Of a DNA stretch of 64,000 nucleotides, positions 44,449-53,625 are shown piece after piece; the first letter of the stretch is position 1; every line of letters starts with the position of its first letter. Both the position numbers and the translations under genes were made by a program. The notes beneath the pieces were generated by a model. The model ran no database searches, was not told the DNA's origin, and saw only the letters and a program-made list of their open reading frames with translations. Source of the stretch: an uncultured Lachnospiraceae bacterium (lineage in GTDB: Bacteria > Bacillota > Clostridia > Lachnospirales > Lachnospiraceae); the NCBI GenBank assembly GCA_934309145.1, contig CAKRCW010000005.1, positions 140,563-204,562 on the forward strand, in the 5' to 3' direction.

Positions 44449-45912
44449 ATGAGAGAAGTATTGAAAAAACGTGAAAATATAAGAGCAATCATTGTACTTG
44501 GTATATTTTTCTTTGTATTTTTAGGCACCGAGTATTTGTTTGACAATAACATGGCACAGCTTACAGATTCTAGTGGAGTTGTGTGGGCACAGAGTTATAT
44601 ACTGTTTGCCTCTGCTTTAGGATTTATTGCGTATTCAGCAATTTTTAAGTTTATCAATATCAGAAAAATATCATATTCTACATTAAATATTATTGGTATT
44701 TTATGCACTGTGCCTGCAATAGTTAGTTTTATTATCATTAATATACACAGTACATATGGACAAACCCTTTTCTTTGGAATTGTGCTGTTTTTTATAATGG
44801 GTATAGCGGGTGCTCATATACATTATTATGTCGCGTTTTCGGTTACTGACAGAGCGTTTCTTGCAAGAATAGTGGGAATATCATATGCATTTGGTATATT
44901 GCTGCAGTTTATAAACAATAATCTGGTTAAAAAAGACGTGGCAGAGATGATTGTGCTCGTGGTATTTATGTTAATTGGTATAACATTGATAATCACAGGT
45001 AAAAAGCAAGATGCATTGGAATTAGAAAAAGACAGGTGCGATGATAGTCAGGGTAATGATGAAGATAGCCTTGTCAAATATAAAAGGAACAGAGCAGTCC
45101 TGCTTATAGCAGCTGTGGCACTTATGACCTTGATATTTGCGGCACTAGACAATACTGTTACTATGGTTCATGCAGGCGGAGGCACAGATATAGGACAATG
45201 GCCAAGGTTATTGCTTGCGATAAGCGGACTTTTAGCGGGATTTATATATGATATTTCTGAGAGAAAATATATGAATATCATTATGTACTGTGTTACAGTT
45301 TTATCCACCATATGTATTGTCGTTATATGGTTTGGCGGTCCATTTTTGGCAGGTCTTATAGTATTTTACTTGTCTGCCGGATTTTTCTCTGTATTTTTCA
45401 TGACAGGATTTATGGAATTGTCATATGACATGGGTAATCCGAGACTGTGGGCTGGACTTGGAAGAGCAATAAATAATCTGTGCGCCATAGTGATAACGTA
45501 TATATCGGGATTTTATAATAACGAGAATTTATATATGGCGATTATATTCGCACTTGTCTTGTTTGTGACAATAAGTGTAATTATATTTATCAGTGAAAAT
45601 AACATGAGAAATATGAGACTTGCTGCTGATGAGTGTGTTGCTACAGCAATAAATGATATTGACAGCAATGATAATTCAGTGCAGAAGGATTTGTTTCCTG
45701 TATTTGCAAATGAGTATAAGCTCACGGACAGAGAGCAGGAGGTTATGCTTGCGTTAATGTCATCAGACGATAATGTTCAGGATATAGCAAAGCAGCTTGG
45801 CATATCAAGAGCGGCTTTATACAGACATATTTCCAATATGAATGAAAAGACAAGCACTAAGGCAAGGATTGGACTTCTTCAGTTCTACTATGCGTGGAAG
45901 CCGCAGAAATAG
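44449..45912 (+). CDS. Membrane-integrated LuxR-type regulator (MFS-like sensor)
   Basis: 487 residues. About twelve hydrophobic segments (residues 12-390) resemble a major-facilitator-type sensor. The cytoplasmic C terminus is a LuxR/GerE helix-turn-helix (YKLTDREQEVMLALMSSDDNVQDIAKQLGISRAALYRHISNM). Such proteins are thought to sense a solute and regulate directly from the membrane. It follows the DUF975 fusion after 32 nt. The wall-anchored protein gene 120 nt downstream is the nearest candidate target. Confidence 0.82.
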   Translation: MREVLKKRENIRAIIVLGIFFFVFLGTEYLFDNNMAQLTDSSGVVWAQSYILFASALGFIAYSAIFKFINIRKISYSTLNIIGILCTVPAIVSFIIINIHSTYGQTLFFGIVLFFIMGIAGAHIHYYVAFSVTDRAFLARIVGISYAFGILLQFINNNLVKKDVAEMIVLVVFMLIGITLIITGKKQDALELEKDRCDDSQGNDEDSLVKYKRNRAVLLIAAVALMTLIFAALDNTVTMVHAGGGTDIGQWPRLLLAISGLLAGFIYDISERKYMNIIMYCVTVLSTICIVVIWFGGPFLAGLIVFYLSAGFFSVFFMTGFMELSYDMGNPRLWAGLGRAINNLCAIVITYISGFYNNENLYMAIIFALVLFVTISVIIFISENNMRNMRLAADECVATAINDIDSNDNSVQKDLFPVFANEYKLTDREQEVMLALMSSDDNVQDIAKQLGISRAALYRHISNMNEKTSTKARIGLLQFYYAWKPQK

Positions 45913-46032
45913 CCATTTTCTCTAATTTGAGACATATGTCAACTTACAAAAAATGAGATAATAGTATATCCTTTCATTATATATGGGGACTTTGTTACCT
46001 GAAAACTATAATGAGAGGAGAATACATAAATA

Positions 46033-47709
46033 ATGATGAAAAAGACAAAAAGAAGAGTGGCAGGTATTTTGCTTGCACTTGTTTTGGTTGTGACTGGAAT
46101 ATCGGGAATTGATATTTTGGCAGCTGATTTTTTTGAAGTGGGAGCAGACAATCATACAAATTGGGATTCAGTAAATGACGGAGTATTTGTATACCCGAAT
46201 GGTAAGATGGAGATAAGCGGAATTGGATTATCCGGAGATGAGACATCTAAGAATGTTCCGAGTGGTACATTAGTAACTGTTACGCTTACCCCTAATCCTG
46301 GATGTACAGTACAGGGATTGATGAACCAAGGACGCTCACTAACCCTTACAGATAGTGGTTCGGATGGCTCTAAGGTTTATACTGTAAATGTTACGGACAA
46401 TATGAGCTTTGAACCTACCTTCGATTCACAAGGAGGCTCGCAGCCTGTTGGCCCACAACCGGGAACATCATGCATTGCATTTAGAATTGAGGGAGATGCA
46501 TGTACATCATATTCGGATATGAAATCAAAGGACAACTCATTTGACATATATATCAAGCCTGAAAATGGTCAGTATATGAGCTTGCAGGAGCTTTTAGATT
46601 CAGGAGTAATGGCATTTACAGGAAGTGAGTATGTTTTTGATGACAGCGTTAATTCTGCCGATGTATATATGACAATCAACACTAATAAATATATGGTACA
46701 GTCTGGTGTTGGAATTGGTGCTTCCGGTGCAATAACAGTAAATAAGGGAACGACATTTATTCAGATTGATAACAAGGCATTAACTATAACTTGGGCATAT
46801 GACAAACAGACATATGGTGATGATGCTTATCTTGAACATGGAAAAGCGTATGTCATAGCTATTGAGGGAGTAAATGATTTGCACAGTATTCCATTTGCCA
46901 ATAATCCGGGAGATGCCAAAGGTGGTCATATAGCTGTTGAGACAGGAAAAAAGGTTACAATTAAGCTTATTCCAGATTACGGATATCAGATAGCAGGAGT
47001 AAGATTAAATGGTGGAGAGATATTGACACCTGATGCAAATAATATATCTACCTTCACATTTGTGATGGGAGACGGAAATGTTCATTTTAAGGGTATATTT
47101 ACAAAGGTAGCTGATACAATATCTGTGTCAGGCAGCAACGCGGTCGGACAGGCTTCTATACAGGATGGCTCAAATGCTGCTCCAAGTGGTAATCTTAGAC
47201 TTACTGTAGCTGATAATAAGAGTTATAATACAGATTCAGTCAAGAACATGGTGAAGGGTGCAACATCAGCACAGGCAATTGACTTGACTCTTGATCAGAT
47301 TGTCAGCAAGGGTAACGGAACTAATTGGGAGAACAATATAACAGAGTTTGATAAGCCTATAACACTTAATATAGAGCTTGAGGATTATGACGCCAATTAT
47401 GATTACACAGTTGTAAGAAATCATGATGGAGATATTGCGGAGCTTGAGACAAGTGTAGCTGATGGAAGCATATCATTTAAAACAAACAAATTCTCTACAT
47501 ATGTTATCGTTAAAAAGGCAAAGAATAGCAGTAATCAGGGGACAACAGAGCCTGCAACAACGACAACCGCTACAACCAATAGTGCAAATAACAATGGCAG
47601 CAATACGGATTCACCTAAGACAGGAGATTATAGTATGCCATTTATGGCTATGATTTTTGTGGTTAGTGGGATGGCATTGTATTATGTCACAAAGAAAAAG
47701 AAAGCATAA
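46033..47709 (+). CDS. Sortase-anchored surface protein
   Basis: 558 residues. Signal peptide (about 8-31, cleaved after ILAA), repeated beta-rich domains of the bacterial-repeat type (VTVTLTPNPGCTVQGLMNQGRSLT and VTIKLIPDYGYQIAGVRLNGGEIL). Then a Thr/Asn-rich spacer and the sorting signal SPKTGD, a hydrophobic segment (MPFMAMIFVVSGMALYYV) and KKKKA. Gly replaces nothing in the motif; only the L of LPXTG is S. GAGAGGAG precedes the start. The function is probably adhesive or carbohydrate contact (inference). Confidence 0.85.
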   Translation: MMKKTKRRVAGILLALVLVVTGISGIDILAADFFEVGADNHTNWDSVNDGVFVYPNGKMEISGIGLSGDETSKNVPSGTLVTVTLTPNPGCTVQGLMNQGRSLTLTDSGSDGSKVYTVNVTDNMSFEPTFDSQGGSQPVGPQPGTSCIAFRIEGDACTSYSDMKSKDNSFDIYIKPENGQYMSLQELLDSGVMAFTGSEYVFDDSVNSADVYMTINTNKYMVQSGVGIGASGAITVNKGTTFIQIDNKALTITWAYDKQTYGDDAYLEHGKAYVIAIEGVNDLHSIPFANNPGDAKGGHIAVETGKKVTIKLIPDYGYQIAGVRLNGGEILTPDANNISTFTFVMGDGNVHFKGIFTKVADTISVSGSNAVGQASIQDGSNAAPSGNLRLTVADNKSYNTDSVKNMVKGATSAQAIDLTLDQIVSKGNGTNWENNITEFDKPITLNIELEDYDANYDYTVVRNHDGDIAELETSVADGSISFKTNKFSTYVIVKKAKNSSNQGTTEPATTTTATTNSANNNGSNTDSPKTGDYSMPFMAMIFVVSGMALYYVTKKKKA

Positions 47710-47714
47710 GGGAT

Positions 47715-48090
47715 AAATATTAGAGGGGCTATCGCATGGGAAATTTAGAAATATCTCTGATGGGGCAGCCCCTTTTTTATTTTAATTAACTTGATGGCTT
47801 GATTATATATGGGGACATATTTGTGCTGACAACCAGACTGCTTAGTATGTCTTATACCCACTTTTTTCAATCGTGTGTGCTGCGGACGAATGTCTGAGCG
47901 TAAGCGAGTTTTCGGGAGCAGCACATAATAAAAGTTTGAAAAAAGTGGGTATTAGATATACTTGCAGTCGTAGAGTTGCTAACAAATATGTCCCCATATA
48001 TTACAAGCTAAATGTATTATATCTAAAAAAGGAGCTACCCCACCAGAGATATTTCTAAATCTCCCATGCGATAGCTCCTTTTATATATTA
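47715..48090. repeat. Giant palindrome (376 bp) filling a convergent gap
   Basis: Arms of about 155 bp (47715-47873 and 47930-48090) are inverted copies. Perfect runs include ATTTAGAAATATCTCTG, ATATATGGGGACATATTTGT and ATACCCACTTTTTTCAA. Each arm contains a complete T-tailed terminator (AGGGGCT..AGCCCCT-TTTTTT on plus; its inverted copy AGGAGCT..AGCTCCT-TTTTTT on minus), so both genes end in homologous terminators. The centre is TGTGCTGC/GCAGCACA around a GAGCGTAAGCGAG hairpin. It extends to the stop codons on both sides. Confidence 0.88.
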
Positions 48091-49125
48091 TCCGAAGATA
48101 CTTTCTATTAATTCCTTGCGTACACTGTCATAGTGCTCGCCCACAATACCGAAATCCTTTTCCTTGTAAGTCCATACAGCACGTCCTATGCCATATTTTT
48201 TGAATACTGTATTGATATCATTAAACCAGCGCACTGTGTCCTCTGGTGGTGCCTGGTCTATGACACCATATTCACCACAGTAGAGAGGTACATTTAATCT
48301 CTCAGCAGCCTCTATGCCATCACGGAACATCTCTTCGAAGAAGTCTGGACCAAGTGATGTGAGATGTACATTTTCATCAGCAAGAGCACCATGCATAGCA
48401 CCATTCATTGTTTTGCTTATCTTCATATATTCATCTATGCTGCCTGGGTAATTGATGTGGAAATCATTAGGCATATCATCAACCCACCATGCTGTCTGGT
48501 GTGTAAATATGAGTGGCTCATAGCAGTGGAAGTTATATACTATATTCTCATCTGCCGGTGGCATGAGCTTTTTGATGGATGTAACTGCATTGTAGCCAAC
48601 TCCACCATATAATATTTTAATATCCTTAGATACGTTTCTGATTACTTTTGTTGCACGAAGTGCAAGCTCGTTCCACTCATCAACCACATCGTTAGGGACA
48701 ACTTCGTTGAGAAGCTCAACCATAAGTATATCTGAGTCCTTCGCATATCTGTTGATAATAGTCTCCCAGGTCTTAAGGAATCTTTCCTGAAGCTTGCTGC
48801 TGTGGAAAAATTCACTTGAATACTCCGGATCATCAAATATATATCCATATGTTTTGTGAAGGTCAAGAACAATATTTAAGTGATATTTTCTGCACCATGA
48901 AATACAGTTGTCTATGTAAGAGTAACCCTCTGCTTTTATACTTCCGTCTTCATTTTCTATGTTTTCATAGTCGAGAGGAAGACGTATATGGTCTGCACCC
49001 CAAGAGTCAATTCTTGCGATATCTTCCTCAGTGATAAATGTGTCTAAATGCTGCTTATCAAGTGTTCCCTGCGATAACCAGCCACCCAGATTAATACCTT
49101 TTTGAAATCCGTAAACCTTACGCAT
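48088..49125 (-). CDS. Glycoside hydrolase family 5 (cellulase-like)
   Basis: Retaining beta-glycosidase, 345 residues, no signal peptide, so probably intracellular. TIM-barrel with GINLGGWLSQG near the start, HIRLPLDYE, acid/base Glu141 in VELLNEV and nucleophile Glu285 in YCGEYGV. Probably acts on imported beta-glucan or manno-oligosaccharides (inference). AGGAGG is upstream. It is divergent from an AraC-type regulator that may control it. Confidence 0.92.
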   Translation of the reverse strand: MRKVYGFQKGINLGGWLSQGTLDKQHLDTFITEEDIARIDSWGADHIRLPLDYENIENEDGSIKAEGYSYIDNCISWCRKYHLNIVLDLHKTYGYIFDDPEYSSEFFHSSKLQERFLKTWETIINRYAKDSDILMVELLNEVVPNDVVDEWNELALRATKVIRNVSKDIKILYGGVGYNAVTSIKKLMPPADENIVYNFHCYEPLIFTHQTAWWVDDMPNDFHINYPGSIDEYMKISKTMNGAMHGALADENVHLTSLGPDFFEEMFRDGIEAAERLNVPLYCGEYGVIDQAPPEDTVRWFNDINTVFKKYGIGRAVWTYKEKDFGIVGEHYDSVRKELIESIFG

Positions 49126-49297
49126 TTTTATACCTCCTGCTTTTATTAAATATGTGCATTTGTTTTCTTTTGTTTTGTGAATTTAATTTAACATGATATA
49201 TATAAACATAGTATCAAAAAATTGTGTATTTTATCAAAAAATTGTGGTATTTTAAATATAAATAGCAAATATCACTTTATACGAGAGAGGTTTAAGT

Positions 49298-50065
49298 ATG
49301 AATAGCGATACATATGAAAAATCGGATAGAGAGTTGGTTGTCAGACAATTTATACAGAGGGAGGAGGGCATATATCATCCTACTTATGATACAGAACTGA
49401 ACTTTTATGAGATGGTAAGTGACGGAAATATCGGAGACTTGAATAGGAAAGATGATTATGGTGATATTGACGTTAAATCCAGAGGAATATTGTCAGATGA
49501 TAAAATTAGAAATCTGAAATATCATATTATAGTAACGGTTGCTATGATTTCGAGATTTTGTATTGAGAAAGGCCTTGATGAAAGAACAAGTTATTCTCTG
49601 AGTGATTTTTATATAAAAAAAATAGATGAAACAGATTCGGAATCTGAGTTAAAGAGTATACACAAAAAATTAATATTTGATTATGCAAAAAGGATGAAGA
49701 ATGTGCATCATAAAATAGCCTGTTCAATACAATGTACAAGGGCTATGGATTATATACAGAATCATTTACATGAAAATGTCAGATTACAGGATATTGCTGA
49801 CTATGTAAAATTAGAGAGAACATATTTAAGTAAGCTGTTTCATGCAGAGACCGGTATGAAGATTTCTGATTATATAATCAGGGAAAAGATACATGTGGCA
49901 AAGAATATGCTCGCATACTCAGAATTTACCTGTACAGAGATTGCGGAATATCTTTCTTTTTCATCAGACAGTTATTTTGGTAAGGTGTTTAAGGAAGAAA
50001 CAAATCTGACACCAACGGCATATAGAAAGCTAAATTATAGAAAACATTGGAGCACAAATAAATAA
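49298..50065 (+). CDS. AraC-family transcriptional regulator
   Basis: 255 residues. The C-terminal ~100 contain two helix-turn-helix motifs (VRLQDIADYVKLERTYLSKLFHAETGMKISDYI and CTEIAEYLSFSSDSYFGKVFKEETNLTPTAYRK). The N-terminal part has no recognised domain. AGAGAGG precedes the ATG. It is divergent from the GH5 gene (172-nt gap), a common activator-target layout. Confidence 0.92.
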   Translation: MNSDTYEKSDRELVVRQFIQREEGIYHPTYDTELNFYEMVSDGNIGDLNRKDDYGDIDVKSRGILSDDKIRNLKYHIIVTVAMISRFCIEKGLDERTSYSLSDFYIKKIDETDSESELKSIHKKLIFDYAKRMKNVHHKIACSIQCTRAMDYIQNHLHENVRLQDIADYVKLERTYLSKLFHAETGMKISDYIIREKIHVAKNMLAYSEFTCTEIAEYLSFSSDSYFGKVFKEETNLTPTAYRKLNYRKHWSTNK

Positions 50066-50107
50066 GATGCATTCGATGACCTGCCAGTCAGATTAACGAA
50101 TGCATCT
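50065..50107. terminator. Bidirectional terminator
   Basis: An 11-bp stem AGATGCATTCG and its complement, with A/T tracts on both sides, between the AraC gene and the convergent ABC permease. Confidence 0.85.
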
Positions 50108-50133
50108 ATTATATGATGATTGTTATAGAAAAA

Positions 50134-52431
50134 TTACTCTCTGTTCTTTAAGGCTTCCTCCATAGGAATACGCTTAATCTTTCTGTACTGTATCATGCTA
50201 AGAACTGCATAACATATAATATCCCAAAGCACAACCTTAACATATATAATAGTATCAATGTTGACTTCAAGCCATATATCAAAGGTGGTAAACATATATC
50301 CCAAGATAGATTTAATTCCCAGAACAGATAATGGAAGAGTAATGGCTATACTTAAGATTACTGCAATTGCAGTTGTCAATATGTATATCTTACTTATTTC
50401 AACATTATTGTAGCCAAGTATCTTGGTGAGAGATATGGATTCTGCATTCTTTTCAAGCACAATTTTGGAGAGAAGATAAATAACAATTACAAATATAATC
50501 AGTGAAAGATATTGCATCATAGGCATCGTACGCTCAAATGAATCATTCAGCTGATCGCTAAGCTTTGTATAATCAGCAGTTGTGAGAGTAGTGTAAATAT
50601 AGTCGTCATCTATATCGTCAATTTTCTCATCACTGAAGTAGCCTGTATAGTAATCGCTATCCTTATCAAATGTAGTGTTGTAGTTGTCAATACTCATGAA
50701 TACTGACATTGCTGCAGGATAATTGTAGCTTCCTGCTATCGTAAATGTGTATGAATTATCACCATATTTTTCGTGCAGAGTAAATTTGTCACCTATTTTA
50801 TAGTTATTTATTTCCATAAATGCTTTTGAGACAATTACATCTCCGTTATTCTCTGGCATATCTATGGTTGTAATATACTGTGAGTTATCACTTATACCAT
50901 AGATTAATATTTCCTTGTCATTTTCGCTGTCAAGAGAGGTCATACAGTACCGCTCAGCTGCTTCATTATCAGTGTCGGCAGGCGACTTTAATGTGTACTG
51001 ATATTTGGCTATAAGGTGAGCTAAGACATTATCAGTATTGTTATTCAATATAGGCAGCATACTTGCTGAGAATAGGAATAGTATGTTAGCCATAAATATT
51101 CCTATGCACATAGTTATGTAATTAGGCATATTCTGAAGCAGGGTACGAAGTCTGAAGCGTGTAAAGAATTTGAAGTTTGGAAGCTTCGTTACCTTCTTCT
51201 TTTTCTTGTTTGTAAGCTCATGACGTAAAAACTGTAATGGTGAGAGCTTAAGCTTCGCATATAAAGCTATAAAATTAATAATAATTAATATCGCAATAGG
51301 AATAACTGTTGTAAGGAGAAATGCTTTGGCATTCCACACCACTTCATATACCGGAAGTGAATATGAATGATAGTACATCTGCTCCATATAGCGCCTAAAA
51401 CAAGTATATCCAAGTATATTTCCAAGAATTGCACTTACAACAAATATAAAGGTTGGAGCTGCCATATAGTGGCATACAATCTCCATTCTTGTATATCCGG
51501 AGGCTCTTAATGTTCCGATTGCACCTGCTTCAGACTCTATTGAGCTGGATGTCATAAGTGCAAATATAAATGCAAGCAACGCAATCATAATATATAACAT
51601 GGTAAGTGTGCTGTTGCTATCACTTCCCATATCCTCACGGGTAAATGTGATTGCTTTGTTATTCTGTCTTGCAAGGAAATCTGTCAGGTAGTTGCCCTCC
51701 TGCATGAGGTCTTTATTAAGTACTTCCATTAAATCGTTGCTTGCATTATAGCATGCCTTGTCATCTAAAGCATTGTCAGAGAAAATATAGGCATAGCTGT
51801 AAATCAGCTTTGAAGATGATAGCTCTTTGAAATAATCGTCACTGACAAAGCCTGTTGTAAATACAGTTGCATTGAACATAGTATCCTGATTATTTTCAAA
51901 CAGGCAGCTATAGTCAGGTACAGCTACAAGTCCGCATATAGTGAGCTCTTTTCCATCGATATTAATGGTATCGCCTAATGCCAAATCATTATTTTCGGCA
52001 AAGAGACGGTCTATGGCTATATCACCATCCTTCTTTGGCTCTGTTCCCTCGAAGATAGAGTAAGTGTTAATTTTATCACGGTTTTTATATATACGAATGG
52101 AATAATCCTTGTCACCATCAAATTTATAATCAAAATTATAATAATACTGCTCGTAAATGGTAACAGGTTCATCTGTTTTATCAGCTATTTTTTGTAAATC
52201 ATTTACATTTGCCTTATTGTTTATAGCAAAATGTCCATCCTCAAGACTATATTTCTCTATGCCGTTATCATAGGCTACAATCATGCTGTTAGATGCAACA
52301 AGCATACCGCTGACTACGGCAATCATAAGTGTTAAAAACAAAAATATTGATATATATTTTCCTTTTTCCTTGCATATATCTCTAAAGATACGTTTACGCA
52401 GAGGATTTTTGATTTTCTTTGTATTTGCCAT
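50134..52431 (-). CDS. FtsX-like ABC transporter permease
   Basis: 766 residues with the FtsX/MacB arrangement: one membrane segment near residue 20, a large extracytoplasmic region (about 45-270), three segments (about 280-400), a second extracytoplasmic region and three terminal segments. SIESEAGAIGTLRASGYTRMEIVCHYM and ESISLTKILGYNNVEISKIYILT are the two FtsX coupling helices. The start at 52431 leaves 6 nt after AGGTG. It partners with the ATPase 9 nt upstream. Likely exports lipids or peptides or transmits force (family range). Confidence 0.9.
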   Translation of the reverse strand: MANTKKIKNPLRKRIFRDICKEKGKYISIFLFLTLMIAVVSGMLVASNSMIVAYDNGIEKYSLEDGHFAINNKANVNDLQKIADKTDEPVTIYEQYYYNFDYKFDGDKDYSIRIYKNRDKINTYSIFEGTEPKKDGDIAIDRLFAENNDLALGDTINIDGKELTICGLVAVPDYSCLFENNQDTMFNATVFTTGFVSDDYFKELSSSKLIYSYAYIFSDNALDDKACYNASNDLMEVLNKDLMQEGNYLTDFLARQNNKAITFTREDMGSDSNSTLTMLYIMIALLAFIFALMTSSSIESEAGAIGTLRASGYTRMEIVCHYMAAPTFIFVVSAILGNILGYTCFRRYMEQMYYHSYSLPVYEVVWNAKAFLLTTVIPIAILIIINFIALYAKLKLSPLQFLRHELTNKKKKKVTKLPNFKFFTRFRLRTLLQNMPNYITMCIGIFMANILFLFSASMLPILNNNTDNVLAHLIAKYQYTLKSPADTDNEAAERYCMTSLDSENDKEILIYGISDNSQYITTIDMPENNGDVIVSKAFMEINNYKIGDKFTLHEKYGDNSYTFTIAGSYNYPAAMSVFMSIDNYNTTFDKDSDYYTGYFSDEKIDDIDDDYIYTTLTTADYTKLSDQLNDSFERTMPMMQYLSLIIFVIVIYLLSKIVLEKNAESISLTKILGYNNVEISKIYILTTAIAVILSIAITLPLSVLGIKSILGYMFTTFDIWLEVNIDTIIYVKVVLWDIICYAVLSMIQYRKIKRIPMEEALKNRE

Positions 52432-52440
52432 CATTATCAC

Positions 52441-53139
52441 CTACCAATCAAGCTCTGTTGCAGGAGTCTTAGCTTCATTTGTATATTCTTTTCTTATCAT
52501 TCCGTCACGGAGCTTAATTACTCTGTCTGCCATATTTTTGATCGCATCATTGTGGGTGACTATAATTATCGTATTTCCGTATTTCTGGTTTACATCCTCT
52601 ATAAGCTTAAGGATATCCTTGGACGTGTTGTAATCAAGAGCACCTGTAGGCTCATCACACAACAATAAATCCGGATTTTTGACAATCGCACGTCCGATTG
52701 AAGTACGCTGCTGCTGACCACCAGAGAGCTGACTTGGAATCTTATCCTTGTGTTCCCAGAGACCTAATGTATGTAATAAATCATCGACATCTAAAGGATT
52801 GCTTCCGAGGTAAGCACCTACCTCAATATTTTCCTTTACTGTAAGGTTGGGGATAAGGTTATAAAACTGGAATACATAACCCAAATGTTCACGACGATAT
52901 AGTGTTAAGTCCTTCTCACTCATGCCAGACATTACAGCACCATTTATGGTTATCTCGCCCTTGTCATATGCCTCAATTCCACCTATTATATTAAGAAGAG
53001 TTGATTTACCTGAGCCTGAAGGACCAAGCAGTACGCATATTTCTCCCTTTTCTATTCCGGTTGACAATCCCTTAAGTACCTGAGTGCGGTTTTCTTTTTC
53101 TCCATAAAATTTTTCCAAGTTTTTAATTTCTAGAAACAT
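52441..53139 (-). CDS. MacB/LolD-type ABC transporter ATPase
   Basis: 232 residues with Walker A GPSGSGKST (about 38-46), signature LSGGQQQRTSIGRAIV, Walker B LLLCDEPTGALD and switch His in IIIVTHN. The sequence style (YVFQFYNLIPNLTVKENIEVG) is that of MacB/LolD-family exporters. AGGAGG precedes the ATG. It is the first gene of the two-gene exporter operon. Confidence 0.93.
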   Translation of the reverse strand: MFLEIKNLEKFYGEKENRTQVLKGLSTGIEKGEICVLLGPSGSGKSTLLNIIGGIEAYDKGEITINGAVMSGMSEKDLTLYRREHLGYVFQFYNLIPNLTVKENIEVGAYLGSNPLDVDDLLHTLGLWEHKDKIPSQLSGGQQQRTSIGRAIVKNPDLLLCDEPTGALDYNTSKDILKLIEDVNQKYGNTIIIVTHNDAIKNMADRVIKLRDGMIRKEYTNEAKTPATELDW

Positions 53140-53170
53140 AAAATCCTCCTTCTGTTAAGAAACTATAAAT

Positions 53171-53192
53171 TATATGAATAAATGTTCATATA
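53171..53192. promoter_or_regulatory. Inverted repeat upstream of the ABC exporter
   Basis: TATATGAA (53171-53178) and TTCATATA (53185-53192) form an 8-6-8 inverted repeat next to a -10-like TATAAT on the minus strand. It is a possible operator for an exporter-controlling repressor encoded elsewhere. Confidence 0.4.
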
Positions 53193-53298
53193 TAAATGTA
53201 AAATTAATTCTTGATAATGTTACATCCTATTATCAAGATGTGGTTATTATACAACATAAAGTTAGTTTTGACAAACTTTATTTTTGAAATTTATATAT

Positions 53299-53495
53299 TA
53301 TTAATAGTTGGAATTATTCCTGCACTGACATTTTCCGCATGGTGGTTGCTGTGCAGGGACATTTGCGACTGTCAGTGCTTAATGAGTGCGAAACACGAAT
53401 TTAGCACTGTTACTTGGAGCAATTAAGCGGAAGCGGTCCCGGAACAGCAACCACCATGCGGAAAATGTCAGTGCAGGAATAATTTTAACTATTAT
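53299..53495. repeat. Long palindrome, locus 3 (shared-core type)
   Basis: The arms contain a 41-bp perfect inverted match (53312-53352 against 53444-53484). The core (about 53355-53442) matches loci 1 and 2 but with about a dozen changes. The inner stem is GTGCT/AGCAC instead of GCACT/AGTGC, so two base pairs have changed together. It lies between divergent genes, where a terminator is not needed. Confidence 0.85.
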
Positions 53496-53625
53496 TTTTA
53501 TTATATAAACTTAAAAATTTTACGAGTGACACTGTATATATATGGGTGATATAATGAAAAAAATGAAAATTAAGACAGATTATATAAAAGACATATATTA
53601 AACATAATATCAGGAGGATAAATTG

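Noticed and set aside
53553..53600. Tiny frame MKKMKIKTDYIKDIY before the methyltransferase
   Set aside because: Only 15 codons, no clear ribosome site and low-complexity composition; it probably arises by chance in AT-rich DNA.
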